Shown here in pieces: positions 1 through 14,080 of a stretch of DNA of 64,000 nt. The stretch spans positions 1 through 64,000 of the forward strand of contig CADCGZ010000012.1 of the NCBI GenBank assembly GCA_902801025.1, read 5' to 3'. Source of the DNA: an uncultured bacterium. Its GTDB lineage: Bacteria; Verrucomicrobiota; Kiritimatiellia; RFP12; UBA1067. Both the position numbers and the translations under genes were made by a program. Positions within the stretch are counted from its first letter, which is position 1; each line of letters starts with the position of its first letter. The notes beneath the pieces were generated by a model, which saw nothing but the letters and a program-made list of their open reading frames with translations, made no database searches and had not been told where the DNA came from.

Positions 1-230
1 TCCTCGAACGTGTCGAGCGTCAGCTCCTTTTCGACAGGCATTGCGCCGCCGTAGACGAGGCGGTCGTACATCGTGTAGGTGACGTTTATTTCGTCAGGCG
101 CCATCACCTTCTCCATCACGAAGCGCGAACGCGTCGTAGCCGTGTCATACGACTTGAAGTCGTCGGGATGGACCGCAGTCTGGACGGTGAAGTTGACCGT
201 CGTTGCCAGCATTATCGCAATCATGTTCAT
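1..230 (-). CDS. kduI: 5-dehydro-4-deoxy-D-glucuronate isomerase (KduI), 3' part cut by window edge
   Basis: Only the first ~76 codons are in the window. KduI converts 5-keto-4-deoxyuronate, released from unsaturated pectin/uronate oligomers, to 3-deoxy-D-glycero-2,5-hexodiulosonate in the cytoplasm. The visible protein has the family pattern AVHPDDFKSYDT, then a segment like FVMEKV..DEINVTYTMYDR, then GGAMPVEKELTLDTFE, all in KduI order. The ATG overlaps the stop of the upstream DUF4861 gene as ATGA, which fixes the start and implies translational coupling. Oddly, 17-18 hydrophobic residues precede the usual N-terminus (MNMIAIMLATTVNFTVQT) and contain no basic residue. Whether this is an export signal or just an extension is unclear. 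Confidence 0.85.
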   Translation of the reverse strand, partial: MNMIAIMLATTVNFTVQTAVHPDDFKSYDTATTRSRFVMEKVMAPDEINVTYTMYDRLVYGGAMPVEKELTLDTFE

Positions 231-1129
231 TTGTCTTTCCCTTTCGTTTTATGTTTAAGCTTTGAATCGACCATGGCCTTGAATATACGAGACACCGCCA
301 GTTCACTCGCAGCCTGCTCGCCGCGCACGTAGTCGTGCCACGACTTCGCGTCGCGGAACCGGCCGGCCTCGGTCCAGTCCGCGCCAGCGCAGACGACAAG
401 CGCGGTACCGTGCATTTTCAACGGCTCTGTCATTATCATCTTCGCGCCCTCAGGCCCGTCGGCAAGCAAGACGCCGCCCATGCCCGGCACCGCGAAAATC
501 GCGTTCATCATAGAGCCCTCCTCTCCCTCGCGATTGTGCGGCTTTTCGAAGAGGGAGACGATGAGCTTCTTTTCGTCGATGAAAAGGTCGCCCGTGTGTT
601 CGCGCTCGGCGCTTAAGTCCAGCCCTACGCCAACCTCGACGCCTTCAATCGGAGTGTCCTTTGAAAACGTCACCGCCTCCGAGAAGAACGAGCTCCCCTT
701 CCCCAGGACAATCCCAAGCGTCATCGTGCCGCCAATCGGGAGCTTGTAGTCGAGCTCGAACGAACAGCGCTCCTCGCAGTTCGTGCGTATGCGATAGGCC
801 ACCCAGTCGCCGTAGTCGGGCAACCACTTTCCATCCTTGCGGAGCGCAACTCCGCCAACGCCGCGCCCAGGGCCAACGGCGTAGTCGTCCATGCCGAGCC
901 CATTAACGTTCTTGTGCCAGTTGCCGTAGTCGCCGTGGCCGCGCAGGAGATGCACGACAAAGTTATTCGTCGTCGCCTTGTTAAAGACGTCTATTCCGCT
1001 CCACTTGTGCGGATCGCCGGGGCCATAGGCACGAAAGCCCGTCCTGTCGTTCTCCCAGAAGAAGTCATTCGCCCTCTCCGGCGCCTCGCCGCAAAGGCAT
1101 GTGGTAGCTATCAAAATCGCTGCTATCAT
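227..1129 (-). CDS. DUF4861 family protein, probable pectin/uronate-associated exported protein
   Basis: A 300-residue protein with the DUF4861 hallmark FFWENDRTGFRAYGP near residue 23, followed by beta-rich sequence with repeated G-x-G-D turns. The family has no settled biochemical role that I can cite; its members are typically found beside pectin-degradation genes, and here it is coupled to kduI by an ATGA overlap. The N-terminus (MIAAILIATTCLCGEAPERA) looks like a short secretion signal without a positively charged n-region. Its own ATG overlaps the stop of the upstream RAYT transposase gene, also as ATGA, so the transposase insertion has become its upstream cistron. Family assignment is fairly secure; function is inferred from context. 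Confidence 0.75.
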   Translation of the reverse strand: MIAAILIATTCLCGEAPERANDFFWENDRTGFRAYGPGDPHKWSGIDVFNKATTNNFVVHLLRGHGDYGNWHKNVNGLGMDDYAVGPGRGVGGVALRKDGKWLPDYGDWVAYRIRTNCEERCSFELDYKLPIGGTMTLGIVLGKGSSFFSEAVTFSKDTPIEGVEVGVGLDLSAEREHTGDLFIDEKKLIVSLFEKPHNREGEEGSMMNAIFAVPGMGGVLLADGPEGAKMIMTEPLKMHGTALVVCAGADWTEAGRFRDAKSWHDYVRGEQAASELAVSRIFKAMVDSKLKHKTKGKDK

Positions 1130-2310
1130 TGCCCGCCTCCCCCTTGCTGTCGTACGCTTGCTGTCCTCTCCCTTCCCAGATCGGCCCTCGAGAAGCCAGA
1201 AGAGAGGTCGCCTATCGACTTGGCCGCAAGGTTAAGCCACTCAAACCGCGCCTTGCCATAGCTCTCGCGAGCCGAGCCCGCCTCGCGCGGGGCAAAGGGC
1301 GACAACTGGAGAAGCCGCCCATAGGCGCAAAGGTCAAAATCTGCCCCGCCTGGCTTGTAGTAGCGGCCCATGCCCTCGGCGAGCAACTGCACAACCCTCC
1401 CGCCGCGAGCAACGGCCTCGGCTTTGACAGCTTTCTCTCCTGGGGAGATCCACGGGCCAACAAGCACAGCCCCGCGTTCTGCCTTTGCGCCCAACTTGTC
1501 GACGAGCTCGGCGAGCTTGTCGTCTGGCGTTGCCGTAGATATCCTAACGGTCACGAGAAGCGGAGCGTCCAATAAAAATGGGTTGCCAACCGCAGTCCAG
1601 GCAAGGGGACGACAAGCGACAGCAAGCGTACTACAACAAGTTTTGCCATCAGTCGCTTGGCCATTACCGCCGGCCGCTTGTTGTTCCTCAAACGCGCTCA
1701 ACACACGATTGCCCTTCCGTGGCTTTGCGATCTCCTCGCCGGTCTCGACATCCCAAAGCTCGCCGCCATCTCTCGCAAAAGAGCGGAAATCCCAGCTGTC
1801 GGCGCCAGCAACGCCAGCCAGCGTTGCGGCCGCGCGCTCAAGGCGCCAGTGCCTAAAGCCCATGACCTTCTTGAAAAGCCCCGGGTTGTTCTCCTTTATC
1901 CAGCGGCGCTTGGCGTTTGACAAAATATAGTTTATCTGCCTGTGAAGCTGCCCCTTCGCAAGGCAAACCGAGTCCCGCCAAAGCGCACACCACACTCTGC
2001 GGCCTATGCGCCTCTCGACCTCTCCCGCAAAAAAGGCGACAACCTCGTCGAGAACAGCAGCCCCTTCCTCGGTTATGTAGACGATGCCGTGGAAGTGATC
2101 GGGCATTATCGCATTGTAAGTAGCCCTAACACCAGGAAAATGCGCCTCGATTGCCTGCCATGCGTCGTAGACCGCTCGGCCACCTTCGGTGCGCTCAACG
2201 CCCCATTCTCTCAAGTTGCCAAAGATATTGGCCCTCGGCTCGGTGACGAGGGTTATCATATAGTTACATCGCGAATCATAGCGCCACCCCAGAAGCCCCT
2301 TGTGACGCAT
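1126..2310 (-). CDS. REP-associated tyrosine transposase (RAYT / IS200-like, Y1 HUH) with extra C-terminal DprA/LOG-like domain
   Basis: A 394-residue protein. The HUH motif is MPDHFHG with H72 and H74. The nucleophile motif INYILSNAK has Tyr128 in the YIxxN context expected for RAYTs, enzymes that nick and mobilise REP palindromes. Residues ~240-345 form a second domain (RGAVLVGPWISPGEKAV, then a glycine-rich stretch, KPGGADFDLCAYGRLL) that reads like a Rossmann/DprA-LOG-type nucleotide-binding fold; I recall similar tails on Bacteroidota RAYTs but cannot verify it. Peptides encoded by the local repeat occur between the domains (~218-232) and at the C-terminus (381-394). An upstream in-frame extension to 2406 is repeat sequence, so ATG 2310 is preferred, although no clear Shine-Dalgarno site is visible. 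Confidence 0.78.
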   Translation of the reverse strand: MRHKGLLGWRYDSRCNYMITLVTEPRANIFGNLREWGVERTEGGRAVYDAWQAIEAHFPGVRATYNAIMPDHFHGIVYITEEGAAVLDEVVAFFAGEVERRIGRRVWCALWRDSVCLAKGQLHRQINYILSNAKRRWIKENNPGLFKKVMGFRHWRLERAAATLAGVAGADSWDFRSFARDGGELWDVETGEEIAKPRKGNRVLSAFEEQQAAGGNGQATDGKTCCSTLAVACRPLAWTAVGNPFLLDAPLLVTVRISTATPDDKLAELVDKLGAKAERGAVLVGPWISPGEKAVKAEAVARGGRVVQLLAEGMGRYYKPGGADFDLCAYGRLLQLSPFAPREAGSARESYGKARFEWLNLAAKSIGDLSSGFSRADLGRERTASVRQQGGGGQ

Positions 2311-2474
2311 GGGAGTGACAACAAGCGTACTACAACAAGTGTCGCCGCCAGCCCCTTGCTGTCGCCTCTTGCCGTCGCCCACTTGCTGTTGTACGCTTGC
2401 CGTCATTCCTTATCGTCACCCACTTGCTGTTGTACGCTTGTTGTTGTACGCTTGTTGTTGTACGCTTGCTGTCA
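2311..2474. repeat. REP-like repeat cluster associated with the RAYT gene (14-nt tandem units and inverted copies)
   Basis: Three tandem 14-nt units (TTGTTGTTGTACGC and a one-base variant) lie at 2424-2465. A single copy in the same orientation is at ~2385-2400, and an opposite-orientation copy (CAAGCGTACTACAACAAG) is at ~2323-2340. Further copies are at ~1146-1162 and ~1619-1637, at the 3' end and in the middle of the transposase gene. The gatC stop codon (2472-2474) lies inside the last unit. Opposed copies flanking a short spacer are the arrangement expected of REP/BIME pairs next to their RAYT. Confidence 0.75.
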
Positions 2475-3839
2475 TTTCGCCCTCCTGATCCTGACGAAGT
2501 TGACCGCGCACATGCCGACTGCGAGAAGACCCGCAAGTGCGGCGCCAATCCACTTGAGCGTCACCGTGAGGTGGTAAATCGACCAGCACCAGAGCGCCGA
2601 GGCGAAATCCAAGGCCGCGCCGCCCTCGAAACCCTCGGGCACCGCGATACCGTCACAGTTCGCCGCCGCAATCGCCTTTGTGAAAGCTGGCGTCAGGTTC
2701 GTAACGAAGAACAAACCGCAGACGAGCGCAGCAAGCCCGACGATAAAAGTCTTCGGCACATTGCCCTTCGTGATTGGGAGCACACACGGGAAAAGGTAGA
2801 ACATACCCGCAAGCGACGCGAGCGGCAGGAACTTGTTGCCGGGGAGGAAGACCGACAAAAAGAGAATTACCGGAATGAGCAAAATCGAGACGACGAGCGT
2901 CGTCGGATGTCCGATGACGAGCGCAGGGCTCATGCCGATAGAAAGGCCCTTAAGCCCAGAGAAGCGCTTCTCGACAAAGCTCCGCGTCTGCTCGCAGATC
3001 GGCTTCAAGCCCTCGATGAAAAGCGCGGTGATGCGCGGGATAAGCTCCATCACCGCACCGACCGTCACACCGAGCTTCAAAATAGACGGAATCGAGTCGA
3101 CGACGGCCTTCCACGAGTCGCACTTCAAGGCACCAATGCCGCAGCCGATAAGAAGACCGAGGAAAAGCGGCTCGCCGAGAAGCCCAAACCGCTTCTTCAT
3201 CCCCTCTGCGTCGATGTCGATCTTCGAGAATCCCGGGATCCTGTCGAGGACCCAGCAAATCGCGACCGCAAACGGAGTAAAGCTCTGGCAAAACGGCTGC
3301 GGGATGGAGATGCCGTCCATGTCCTTGTAGTAGGACTGAAAGCCCCTTGCCGTGAAGTCGGCCATGCAAAGCGTGATGACGTAGAGGACGATCGCCGCAT
3401 AAAACGCCCACGCGAGCGAGCCCGTCGCAAAGAACACCATCGCGCCGAGAAAAGCGAAGTGCCAGTAGTTCCAAAGGTCGATGTTCACGGTGCGCGTCGT
3501 TCCAGTCACGAGCATAAGGACGTTTACGCCAAGGCACACAGGAATGATAAACGCGCCGACAGCGCACGAATACGCAACAGCCGCCGCCGCAGGCCAGCCG
3601 AGATCGAAGAACGGGAGGTTCAGGTGATAGAGGTCGGTCATCCCCTTCAAGGCGGGGCCGAGGTTGGAGGTGAGAAGCGCCGTCACGACGCCCAAGCCAA
3701 CGAAGCCAACGCCGACGAGAAGACCCGACTTCAGCGCCTTCGAGAACTTGATGCCGATGAGAGTTCCGAGAACTGTGAAGATGACGGGCATCATAACTGC
3801 CGCGCCGAGACCGATTACATAAGTGAAGACCTCTTTCAT
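2472..3839 (-). CDS. PTS galactitol-type permease, EIIC component
   Basis: A 455-residue polytopic membrane protein matching the EIIC-Gat (GatC) family: about ten to eleven hydrophobic segments, an N-terminus (MKEVFTYVIGLGAAVMMPVI) typical of GatC, and the soluble loop around MIELIP-like GAVMELIPRITALFIEGL. It would translocate and phosphorylate a polyol or sugar together with EIIA and EIIB, neither of which is in the window, so it is an orphan here. Its ATG is preceded by an extended -10 motif exactly 6 nt upstream and no ribosome-binding site, suggesting its own leaderless transcript. The gene ends in the REP cluster. The true substrate cannot be read from the sequence. Confidence 0.85.
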   Translation of the reverse strand: MKEVFTYVIGLGAAVMMPVIFTVLGTLIGIKFSKALKSGLLVGVGFVGLGVVTALLTSNLGPALKGMTDLYHLNLPFFDLGWPAAAAVAYSCAVGAFIIPVCLGVNVLMLVTGTTRTVNIDLWNYWHFAFLGAMVFFATGSLAWAFYAAIVLYVITLCMADFTARGFQSYYKDMDGISIPQPFCQSFTPFAVAICWVLDRIPGFSKIDIDAEGMKKRFGLLGEPLFLGLLIGCGIGALKCDSWKAVVDSIPSILKLGVTVGAVMELIPRITALFIEGLKPICEQTRSFVEKRFSGLKGLSIGMSPALVIGHPTTLVVSILLIPVILFLSVFLPGNKFLPLASLAGMFYLFPCVLPITKGNVPKTFIVGLAALVCGLFFVTNLTPAFTKAIAAANCDGIAVPEGFEGGAALDFASALWCWSIYHLTVTLKWIGAALAGLLAVGMCAVNFVRIRRAK

Positions 3840-3845
3840 GCCGCA

Positions 3846-3854
3846 ATTATACCA
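3846..3854 (-). promoter_or_regulatory. extended -10 promoter, predicted leaderless start of the PTS IIC gene
   Basis: On the minus strand the sequence reads TGGTATAAT followed by six bases and then the ATG at 3839. With a normal -10 to +1 spacing, transcription would begin at the A of the ATG. No -35 match and no Shine-Dalgarno site are present. Confidence 0.6.
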
Positions 3855-3861
3855 TAAACCG

Positions 3862-4608
3862 TCACGTCATGGCGTCCCCTTTATAGGGGAGCGGGGCTGA
3901 CGCGCCCGCCACGTGCGCCTCGCCCGCATACACCTTCACATCGCCGACGAGAAGCGAGCCGTCTTCCTGCACGCCGCCGCACAGCCCCCTTATCGGCGCG
4001 GCATCGCCGTCAGTCGCAAGGACCGCGACTTCACGCCCCTTAAGCAAGTCAACCGCGGCAAATGCGCCGCGGAGCGCGGCAAATCCGCCGCGCAGCCAAC
4101 GAGAGTACGTGTCGCCAATTTCCGCGACGACGCCGTTTAGCACGTCGTCGCGGTCAAATGGACTTCCCGCGACGAGCCGCAGCGACGTCGCGCGCGCGGC
4201 GATCTCGGCGGGGAAATCGGTCTGGTTGACGTTGAGTCCGACACCGGCGATAACTGCGTCGCCGTTTCGCTCGCAGAGTATGCCGCAGATTTTCTTCCCG
4301 CCGACAAGCACATCGTTCGGCCATTTCACCGCGACTCGTGAAGAACTGCCGAGAAGAGTCCCCACGGCGCGCGCGACGGCGAGCCCTACGACGAGCGGAA
4401 GAGTCGCGACCTCCGCAGGCGACGCATCTGCCGCGTCAAGCACGACTGAAAAGGTGAGGTTCTCGCCTCGCGCGGCGTGCCATTCGTGATCAAGCCGGCC
4501 GCGCCCCGCCGTCTGGAAGTCCGCTACAAACACGTCGCCAGGGCGCCCTTCGCGGGCGTCGGCGTTTGTCGACGCAGTCGTTTCCTTGCGGTGGAAGCGG
4601 AATTCCAT
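3862..4608 (-). CDS. birA: biotin--[acetyl-CoA-carboxylase] ligase (BirA catalytic type)
   Basis: This 248-residue enzyme attaches biotin to carboxylase carrier domains via biotinyl-AMP. It shows the ATP/biotin motif GRGRLDHEWHA, the conserved KWPNDVLV with downstream GKKICGIL, and GVGLNVNQ. There is no N-terminal helix-turn-helix, so it is the catalytic-only form and not a repressor. It starts 4 nt after the GH36 alpha-galactosidase stop, so a housekeeping gene rides at the end of a glycosidase run. A small perfect hairpin (six-base stem, 3886-3901) lies inside its 3' coding end. The assignment is secure. Confidence 0.93.
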   Translation of the reverse strand: MEFRFHRKETTASTNADAREGRPGDVFVADFQTAGRGRLDHEWHAARGENLTFSVVLDAADASPAEVATLPLVVGLAVARAVGTLLGSSSRVAVKWPNDVLVGGKKICGILCERNGDAVIAGVGLNVNQTDFPAEIAARATSLRLVAGSPFDRDDVLNGVVAEIGDTYSRWLRGGFAALRGAFAAVDLLKGREVAVLATDGDAAPIRGLCGGVQEDGSLLVGDVKVYAGEAHVAGASAPLPYKGDAMT

Positions 4609-4612
4609 CGCC

Positions 4613-6325
4613 TCAGAGCTCGATCCAGTCGCCCGACTTGCAGGAGACTTCGGAAATTTTTCCGCCGCGGCGGATAACGAAGGAATCCTTGCCAGACGCG
4701 TTCATGACGAATGTCTTCTTCGCGGGAACGTCCACTATGCGGCCGTCGTCGTAAAGACCGATGATGACTTCCTTGTCGCTCTCGGCCTCAATGACGGGAT
4801 ACTGGAGCTCAGGATGGCGCGGCGTGAACTTGCCGTTGAGAAGCGTATCGCGGTGGTCCTGAGAGAACTTGATCCACCTCTCGACCATCGCAAGATGTTC
4901 CTTCGGCGCGTTGCGGAGCATGACAGAATACTGCACGACACCGAACATGGAGTTGATGACATAGAGCGCCGCATGCTCGGGGCTCTCCGCGAAGTTCCAC
5001 TCGAGCATGTCGGAATGAACGGCGGCACTGCCGGAAGCGAGGCGCAGGTTCGCGATGGCGAAGCGGTTGCGCCTCAAATTGCCGGGGCAGTCGCCTACGC
5101 GCAGCATGTTGCCGTATTTCCTGATCGCGGGACCGACGTAGCTCTGGCGGAACTCGACGAGTATGTCGGGCTTTATCGCGGTAAGCGCTTCCTTGACCTC
5201 GGTCATCAGCCGGTCGACGGCGACGGGAAGCGACTTAATGTCGCGCCCGGCGTAGTTCTCCTTGACAGCGGGATCCTCGCCGGAAAAACGGAAGGCGTCG
5301 ATGAAGTCGAGCTTGAAGCCGTCGATGTTCCAGTCCTTGAGCGCCTTGACATAGGTGTCGACGAGGAATTTCCTGACCTCAGGGAAGCGCGGGTCGAGAA
5401 CCGCAGCGCCCATGCCGCGGTCGTCTCCTTTGACATACTTACCCTTGAACTTCTCGTAGTTGGCGCTCTTGAGCCCTATGAAGGGAACGGAGTACCACAT
5501 CATGTACTTGATTCCGAGGTCCTGCACCCTCTTCACGTGCGCGGCCATGTCGGGGAAGCGGCGCTTCGAGATCTGCCAGTCGCCGCAAAACGCGTAGCCG
5601 CGGTTCGTGTCGTCTGTCTGCCAGCCGTCGTCAACGATGAAAGTCTTCATGCCAAGCTTTGCCGCGATCGCGAGCTCCGCCTCGATATCGGCGGCGAAGA
5701 CGTCCTGGTGGAAATTGTACCAGCTCGAGTAGAGCGGGTCGCAGGCGGCAACTGGAACGCGGCACGGCACGATGTTCGCCGTCTTCTCGATCCACGCTAC
5801 GGCTTCGCGCACCGCGTCGGCAAAGCCCTTCGCGCGAGCATCGAACCTCACACGCGTCTCGTAGTGCGAAATCGGGGCCTCGGGCGTCTCGAACCAGCCA
5901 ATGCTGATCTCGAGAATACTCCCTTCCTCGCGGATGCCGCCTACGTGGTTGAGGTGACGCACACACTCCTCGGCCGCGACGGAAAAATGGCTCGTGTCGT
6001 TTCCATCGAAGTAGACGAAGACCGGCATGCCCTGCGCGACCTCGGTGTGCGAACGCGCGCCCCAGTTCGGGCGCATGCCGCAGTCGCCTGTGTTGACGTT
6101 CCAGGAATAGTCCATGCCGACCTGAGGAACCAGCGCCGACAAACGCGTCTTCGGCGGGAGCTTCGCCTCCGCGCAGTCGAGCGTGATCTTCGCGATCTCC
6201 GCACCGTCAGACGCGACTTCGCGAGAAAACGCAAGCTTCCAGCCGTCGCGATCCTCGCAGTCGACCTTGACCTCTCCAAACGAAAACGTAGCCGCAGCAG
6301 CAGCGGCAAGAATCATCGATGTCAT
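4613..6325 (-). CDS. GH36-type alpha-galactosidase, exported
   Basis: A 570-residue glycosidase of the melibiase/GH36-GH27 clan. A beta-sandwich occupies roughly the first 200 residues, followed by a TIM barrel with FIVDDGWQ, then DGFKLDFIDAF near residue 340, whose first barrel aspartate fits the nucleophile, then LVEFRQSYVGP and GDCPGN in the acid/base region. It should release terminal alpha-galactose. ATG 6325 follows a strong AAGGAGG site. The N-terminus MTSMILAAAAAATFSFGE resembles a signal peptide but lacks lysine or arginine. It lies 2 nt after the GH106 stop, in one operon with GH106 and lacZ. Family is confident; exact linkage specificity is not. Confidence 0.88.
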   Translation of the reverse strand: MTSMILAAAAAATFSFGEVKVDCEDRDGWKLAFSREVASDGAEIAKITLDCAEAKLPPKTRLSALVPQVGMDYSWNVNTGDCGMRPNWGARSHTEVAQGMPVFVYFDGNDTSHFSVAAEECVRHLNHVGGIREEGSILEISIGWFETPEAPISHYETRVRFDARAKGFADAVREAVAWIEKTANIVPCRVPVAACDPLYSSWYNFHQDVFAADIEAELAIAAKLGMKTFIVDDGWQTDDTNRGYAFCGDWQISKRRFPDMAAHVKRVQDLGIKYMMWYSVPFIGLKSANYEKFKGKYVKGDDRGMGAAVLDPRFPEVRKFLVDTYVKALKDWNIDGFKLDFIDAFRFSGEDPAVKENYAGRDIKSLPVAVDRLMTEVKEALTAIKPDILVEFRQSYVGPAIRKYGNMLRVGDCPGNLRRNRFAIANLRLASGSAAVHSDMLEWNFAESPEHAALYVINSMFGVVQYSVMLRNAPKEHLAMVERWIKFSQDHRDTLLNGKFTPRHPELQYPVIEAESDKEVIIGLYDDGRIVDVPAKKTFVMNASGKDSFVIRRGGKISEVSCKSGDWIEL

Positions 6326-6327
6326 GC

Positions 6328-12119
<5,792 letters not shown>

Positions 12120-12138
12120 CTATTTTTAGACAATCAGC

Positions 12139-12193
12139 CGTGTAGAACATGCAGATCATGCAGAAAGTCTACACGATCTACACGTTCTACATG
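12139..12193. repeat. nonamer-based inverted repeat upstream of lacZ
   Basis: The left arm is built of 9-mers (GTGTAGAAC, ATGCAGATC, ATGCAGAAA) and the right arm carries their inverted counterparts (GTCTACACG, ATCTACACG, TTCTACATG), giving a ~55-nt hairpin between the lipoprotein gene stop and lacZ. A related copy is at 37489-37525 in front of an ABC transporter gene. It may act as a terminator for the upstream gene or be a mobile short repeat. Confidence 0.7.
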
Positions 12194-12208
12194 GTTCAAA
12201 AACAAGTT

Positions 12209-13438
12209 CTACTCCACACGACCAGTGTATGCATCGATGCCGCGTGAATCGACGGCCGACTTGAAGAACTTCTCTGACGCCTCTTCCCTATCCTTGTCCC
12301 ACGGACGCGGACCGCCGCAGAGCTGGACGGCCCAGAGCTTAAGCTGCTTCGTGTGCCAGTTGACGGAGCAGTTCGTGCCCCATGCGCCGCCGTGACCGAA
12401 CCACTGGTCCTCCTTGTCGGTCTCAGGAGCGGAAAGGCCGAGGGAGTAGCCGCCAAGCCCCTTCGGACGCGTGGAGACGGCGAGAATCGACTTGACCGTC
12501 TCTTCCTTGAGGATGCGCGCGCCGTTGTCCCCAACCCCGAGGTTCATCAGCATCTTGTAGAACTTGTACTGGTCGTGCGCCGTCGTCCAGAGGCCAGCGC
12601 CAGCGGACGCAAACACATGGCCGTCGTTGTAGGGGCGCTGCTGCTGGTCGTTCTGCAGGCGCCACTTCGCGGGCGCACCCTTCTGGCAGTCGTACATCTC
12701 GATCTGCGTCTTGAGCTGCTCGTCGGTCGGCCAGAACCAGGTGCTCTTCATGCCGAGGGGATCGAGAACCTCCCTCTTGAGATAGTCCTCCCACTTCATG
12801 CCGGTCACAACCTCGACAACCGCAGCGCCGATGTCGATGCCTGTGTTGGAATACTGCACCTTCGTGCCGGGCTCGAAGAGAAGCGGCGATGCGGCAGCAA
12901 TAGCCGCTGTCTGGCGCAGAGGCGCGCCGCCGGACCAACCGCCGCCCTTGATCGCGGGGCTCTTGGCGCAGATTTCGAACGGGAAGCCGCCCGTGTGGTT
13001 GAGGCACATGCGCACGGTGAGGACGTTCTTCGCCTTGACGAGCGTCTTGACGCCGTTTGTCTCGCCGCCGTTCACCCAAAGCGTGCCGAACTCGGGAAGG
13101 TACTTGGAGACGGGATCGTCGAGGTTGAGCTTTCCTTCCTCGACAAGCTTTGCGACCGTCACGCCGCAGAAGCCCTTCGTCTGCGAGCACTGCATGTAGA
13201 CGTCGTCTGCGGTGATCTTGCGCTTCTTGGCGACATCTGCGTAGCCGACGCATGCCGTCTCGGTCACTCCGTCCTTGTAGAGCATGCATACCGCGCCCGG
13301 GAGTTCGCCGCTTTCGACATATGGGGCGAGAGCGTCCGCGACATATGTCGTGCCAGAGTCCTTGATTCCGTTGCAGGGCTGCGTGCAGCAACCGACCATC
13401 GCCACCGCAGCGACGAGTCCGATAATGAGTTTATTCAT
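12209..13438 (-). CDS. beta-lactamase-fold (class C / serine hydrolase) lipoprotein
   Basis: A 409-residue protein with a lipoprotein signal (MNKLIIGLVAAVAMVGC), so it is probably anchored to a membrane facing the periplasm. The serine hydrolase motifs are SQTK near residue 85 (SxxK nucleophile), YSN near 196 (YxN) and HGGAWGTN towards the C-terminus (the H/KxG position). The family includes penicillin-binding-like peptidases and esterases, and a true beta-lactamase role is not implied. The promoter-like TGGTACAAT lies ~40 nt upstream and an AAGGGA site precedes the ATG. A second, unrelated-in-detail member of the fold is at 25328-26869. Confidence 0.88.
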   Translation of the reverse strand: MNKLIIGLVAAVAMVGCCTQPCNGIKDSGTTYVADALAPYVESGELPGAVCMLYKDGVTETACVGYADVAKKRKITADDVYMQCSQTKGFCGVTVAKLVEEGKLNLDDPVSKYLPEFGTLWVNGGETNGVKTLVKAKNVLTVRMCLNHTGGFPFEICAKSPAIKGGGWSGGAPLRQTAAIAAASPLLFEPGTKVQYSNTGIDIGAAVVEVVTGMKWEDYLKREVLDPLGMKSTWFWPTDEQLKTQIEMYDCQKGAPAKWRLQNDQQQRPYNDGHVFASAGAGLWTTAHDQYKFYKMLMNLGVGDNGARILKEETVKSILAVSTRPKGLGGYSLGLSAPETDKEDQWFGHGGAWGTNCSVNWHTKQLKLWAVQLCGGPRPWDKDREEASEKFFKSAVDSRGIDAYTGRVE

Positions 13439-13483
13439 TTGTTCCCTTGTGTTTTAGTGTTCATGTAAAGCGAGTATTTGAGT

Positions 13484-13492
13484 ATTGTACCA
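13484..13492 (-). promoter_or_regulatory. extended -10 promoter of the beta-lactamase-fold lipoprotein gene
   Basis: The minus strand reads TGGTACAAT. It is followed by a ~40-nt leader containing AAGGGA before the ATG at 13438, so this transcript should have a normal leader, unlike five other genes with the same promoter motif. Confidence 0.45.
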
Positions 13493-13584
13493 TATTTCCA
13501 CGCCCCCGTGGATTATGGCTTCGGGTTATGTGTTGGCTGTTCATTGCCGATCTGCGTGGGTTGCAAATCAACCACTGACCATTC

Positions 13585-13992
13585 TCATTGGCTTCTATTT
13601 CTATAATCATAAATGGTCTGGAGGCCTATAACGCTTGCACCAAACTTAAACTTGTCTGCAATCTCAAACATATGGTTAAAGTAGTCTACGCCTGCATCTA
13701 CATTTTCATAGTCAATGGCAAACGCCCTTTCCCCGCACAGTCCATAAATGTAGTGGCCGTCAATCTTGAGCATAATCGAGCCAGACATCAAGACATTTGT
13801 GCCCCACATTATCACACTGTCATTTGGATCGCCCAACGATACATTCCATTGCAATCCACCAGGAAGTTCAAGTGCTCGCCTATGAACGAATTTAACGCGC
13901 AAAACTCCGAACGCAATGACTGCAAGACAAATGAAAGGTAAAAGGGCCCAATGGCGAGACACCCCTTTTGCGTTGCTGTTTTTATCGCCCAT
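13585..13992 (-). CDS. hypothetical small membrane-anchored protein
   Basis: A 135-residue protein of no recognised family. Residues ~17-35 form one hydrophobic helix (LLPFICLAVIAFGVL) with a soluble C-terminal part rich in aromatic residues and ending in TIYDYRNRSQ. The coding sequence is clearly more AT-rich than its neighbours, which suggests recent acquisition or weak codon selection. ATG 13992 is chosen because GGGAAG lies a suitable distance upstream; a GTG start six codons earlier is possible. It lies alone between the lipoprotein gene and a dispersed repeat. Confidence 0.6.
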   Translation of the reverse strand: MGDKNSNAKGVSRHWALLPFICLAVIAFGVLRVKFVHRRALELPGGLQWNVSLGDPNDSVIMWGTNVLMSGSIMLKIDGHYIYGLCGERAFAIDYENVDAGVDYFNHMFEIADKFKFGASVIGLQTIYDYRNRSQ

Positions 13993-14080
13993 TTCGTAAC
14001 TTCCCGTCACTTTCCTAATTTCAACAGCTTTGAGGTATATTATAGCGAAACCTCCACATAGAAATCAACCACGCTGAAAT

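Noticed and set aside
2397-3857. 486-codon plus-strand ORF over the PTS permease
   Set aside because: Charged, low-complexity antisense translation of a membrane-protein gene; no ribosome-binding site or family features.
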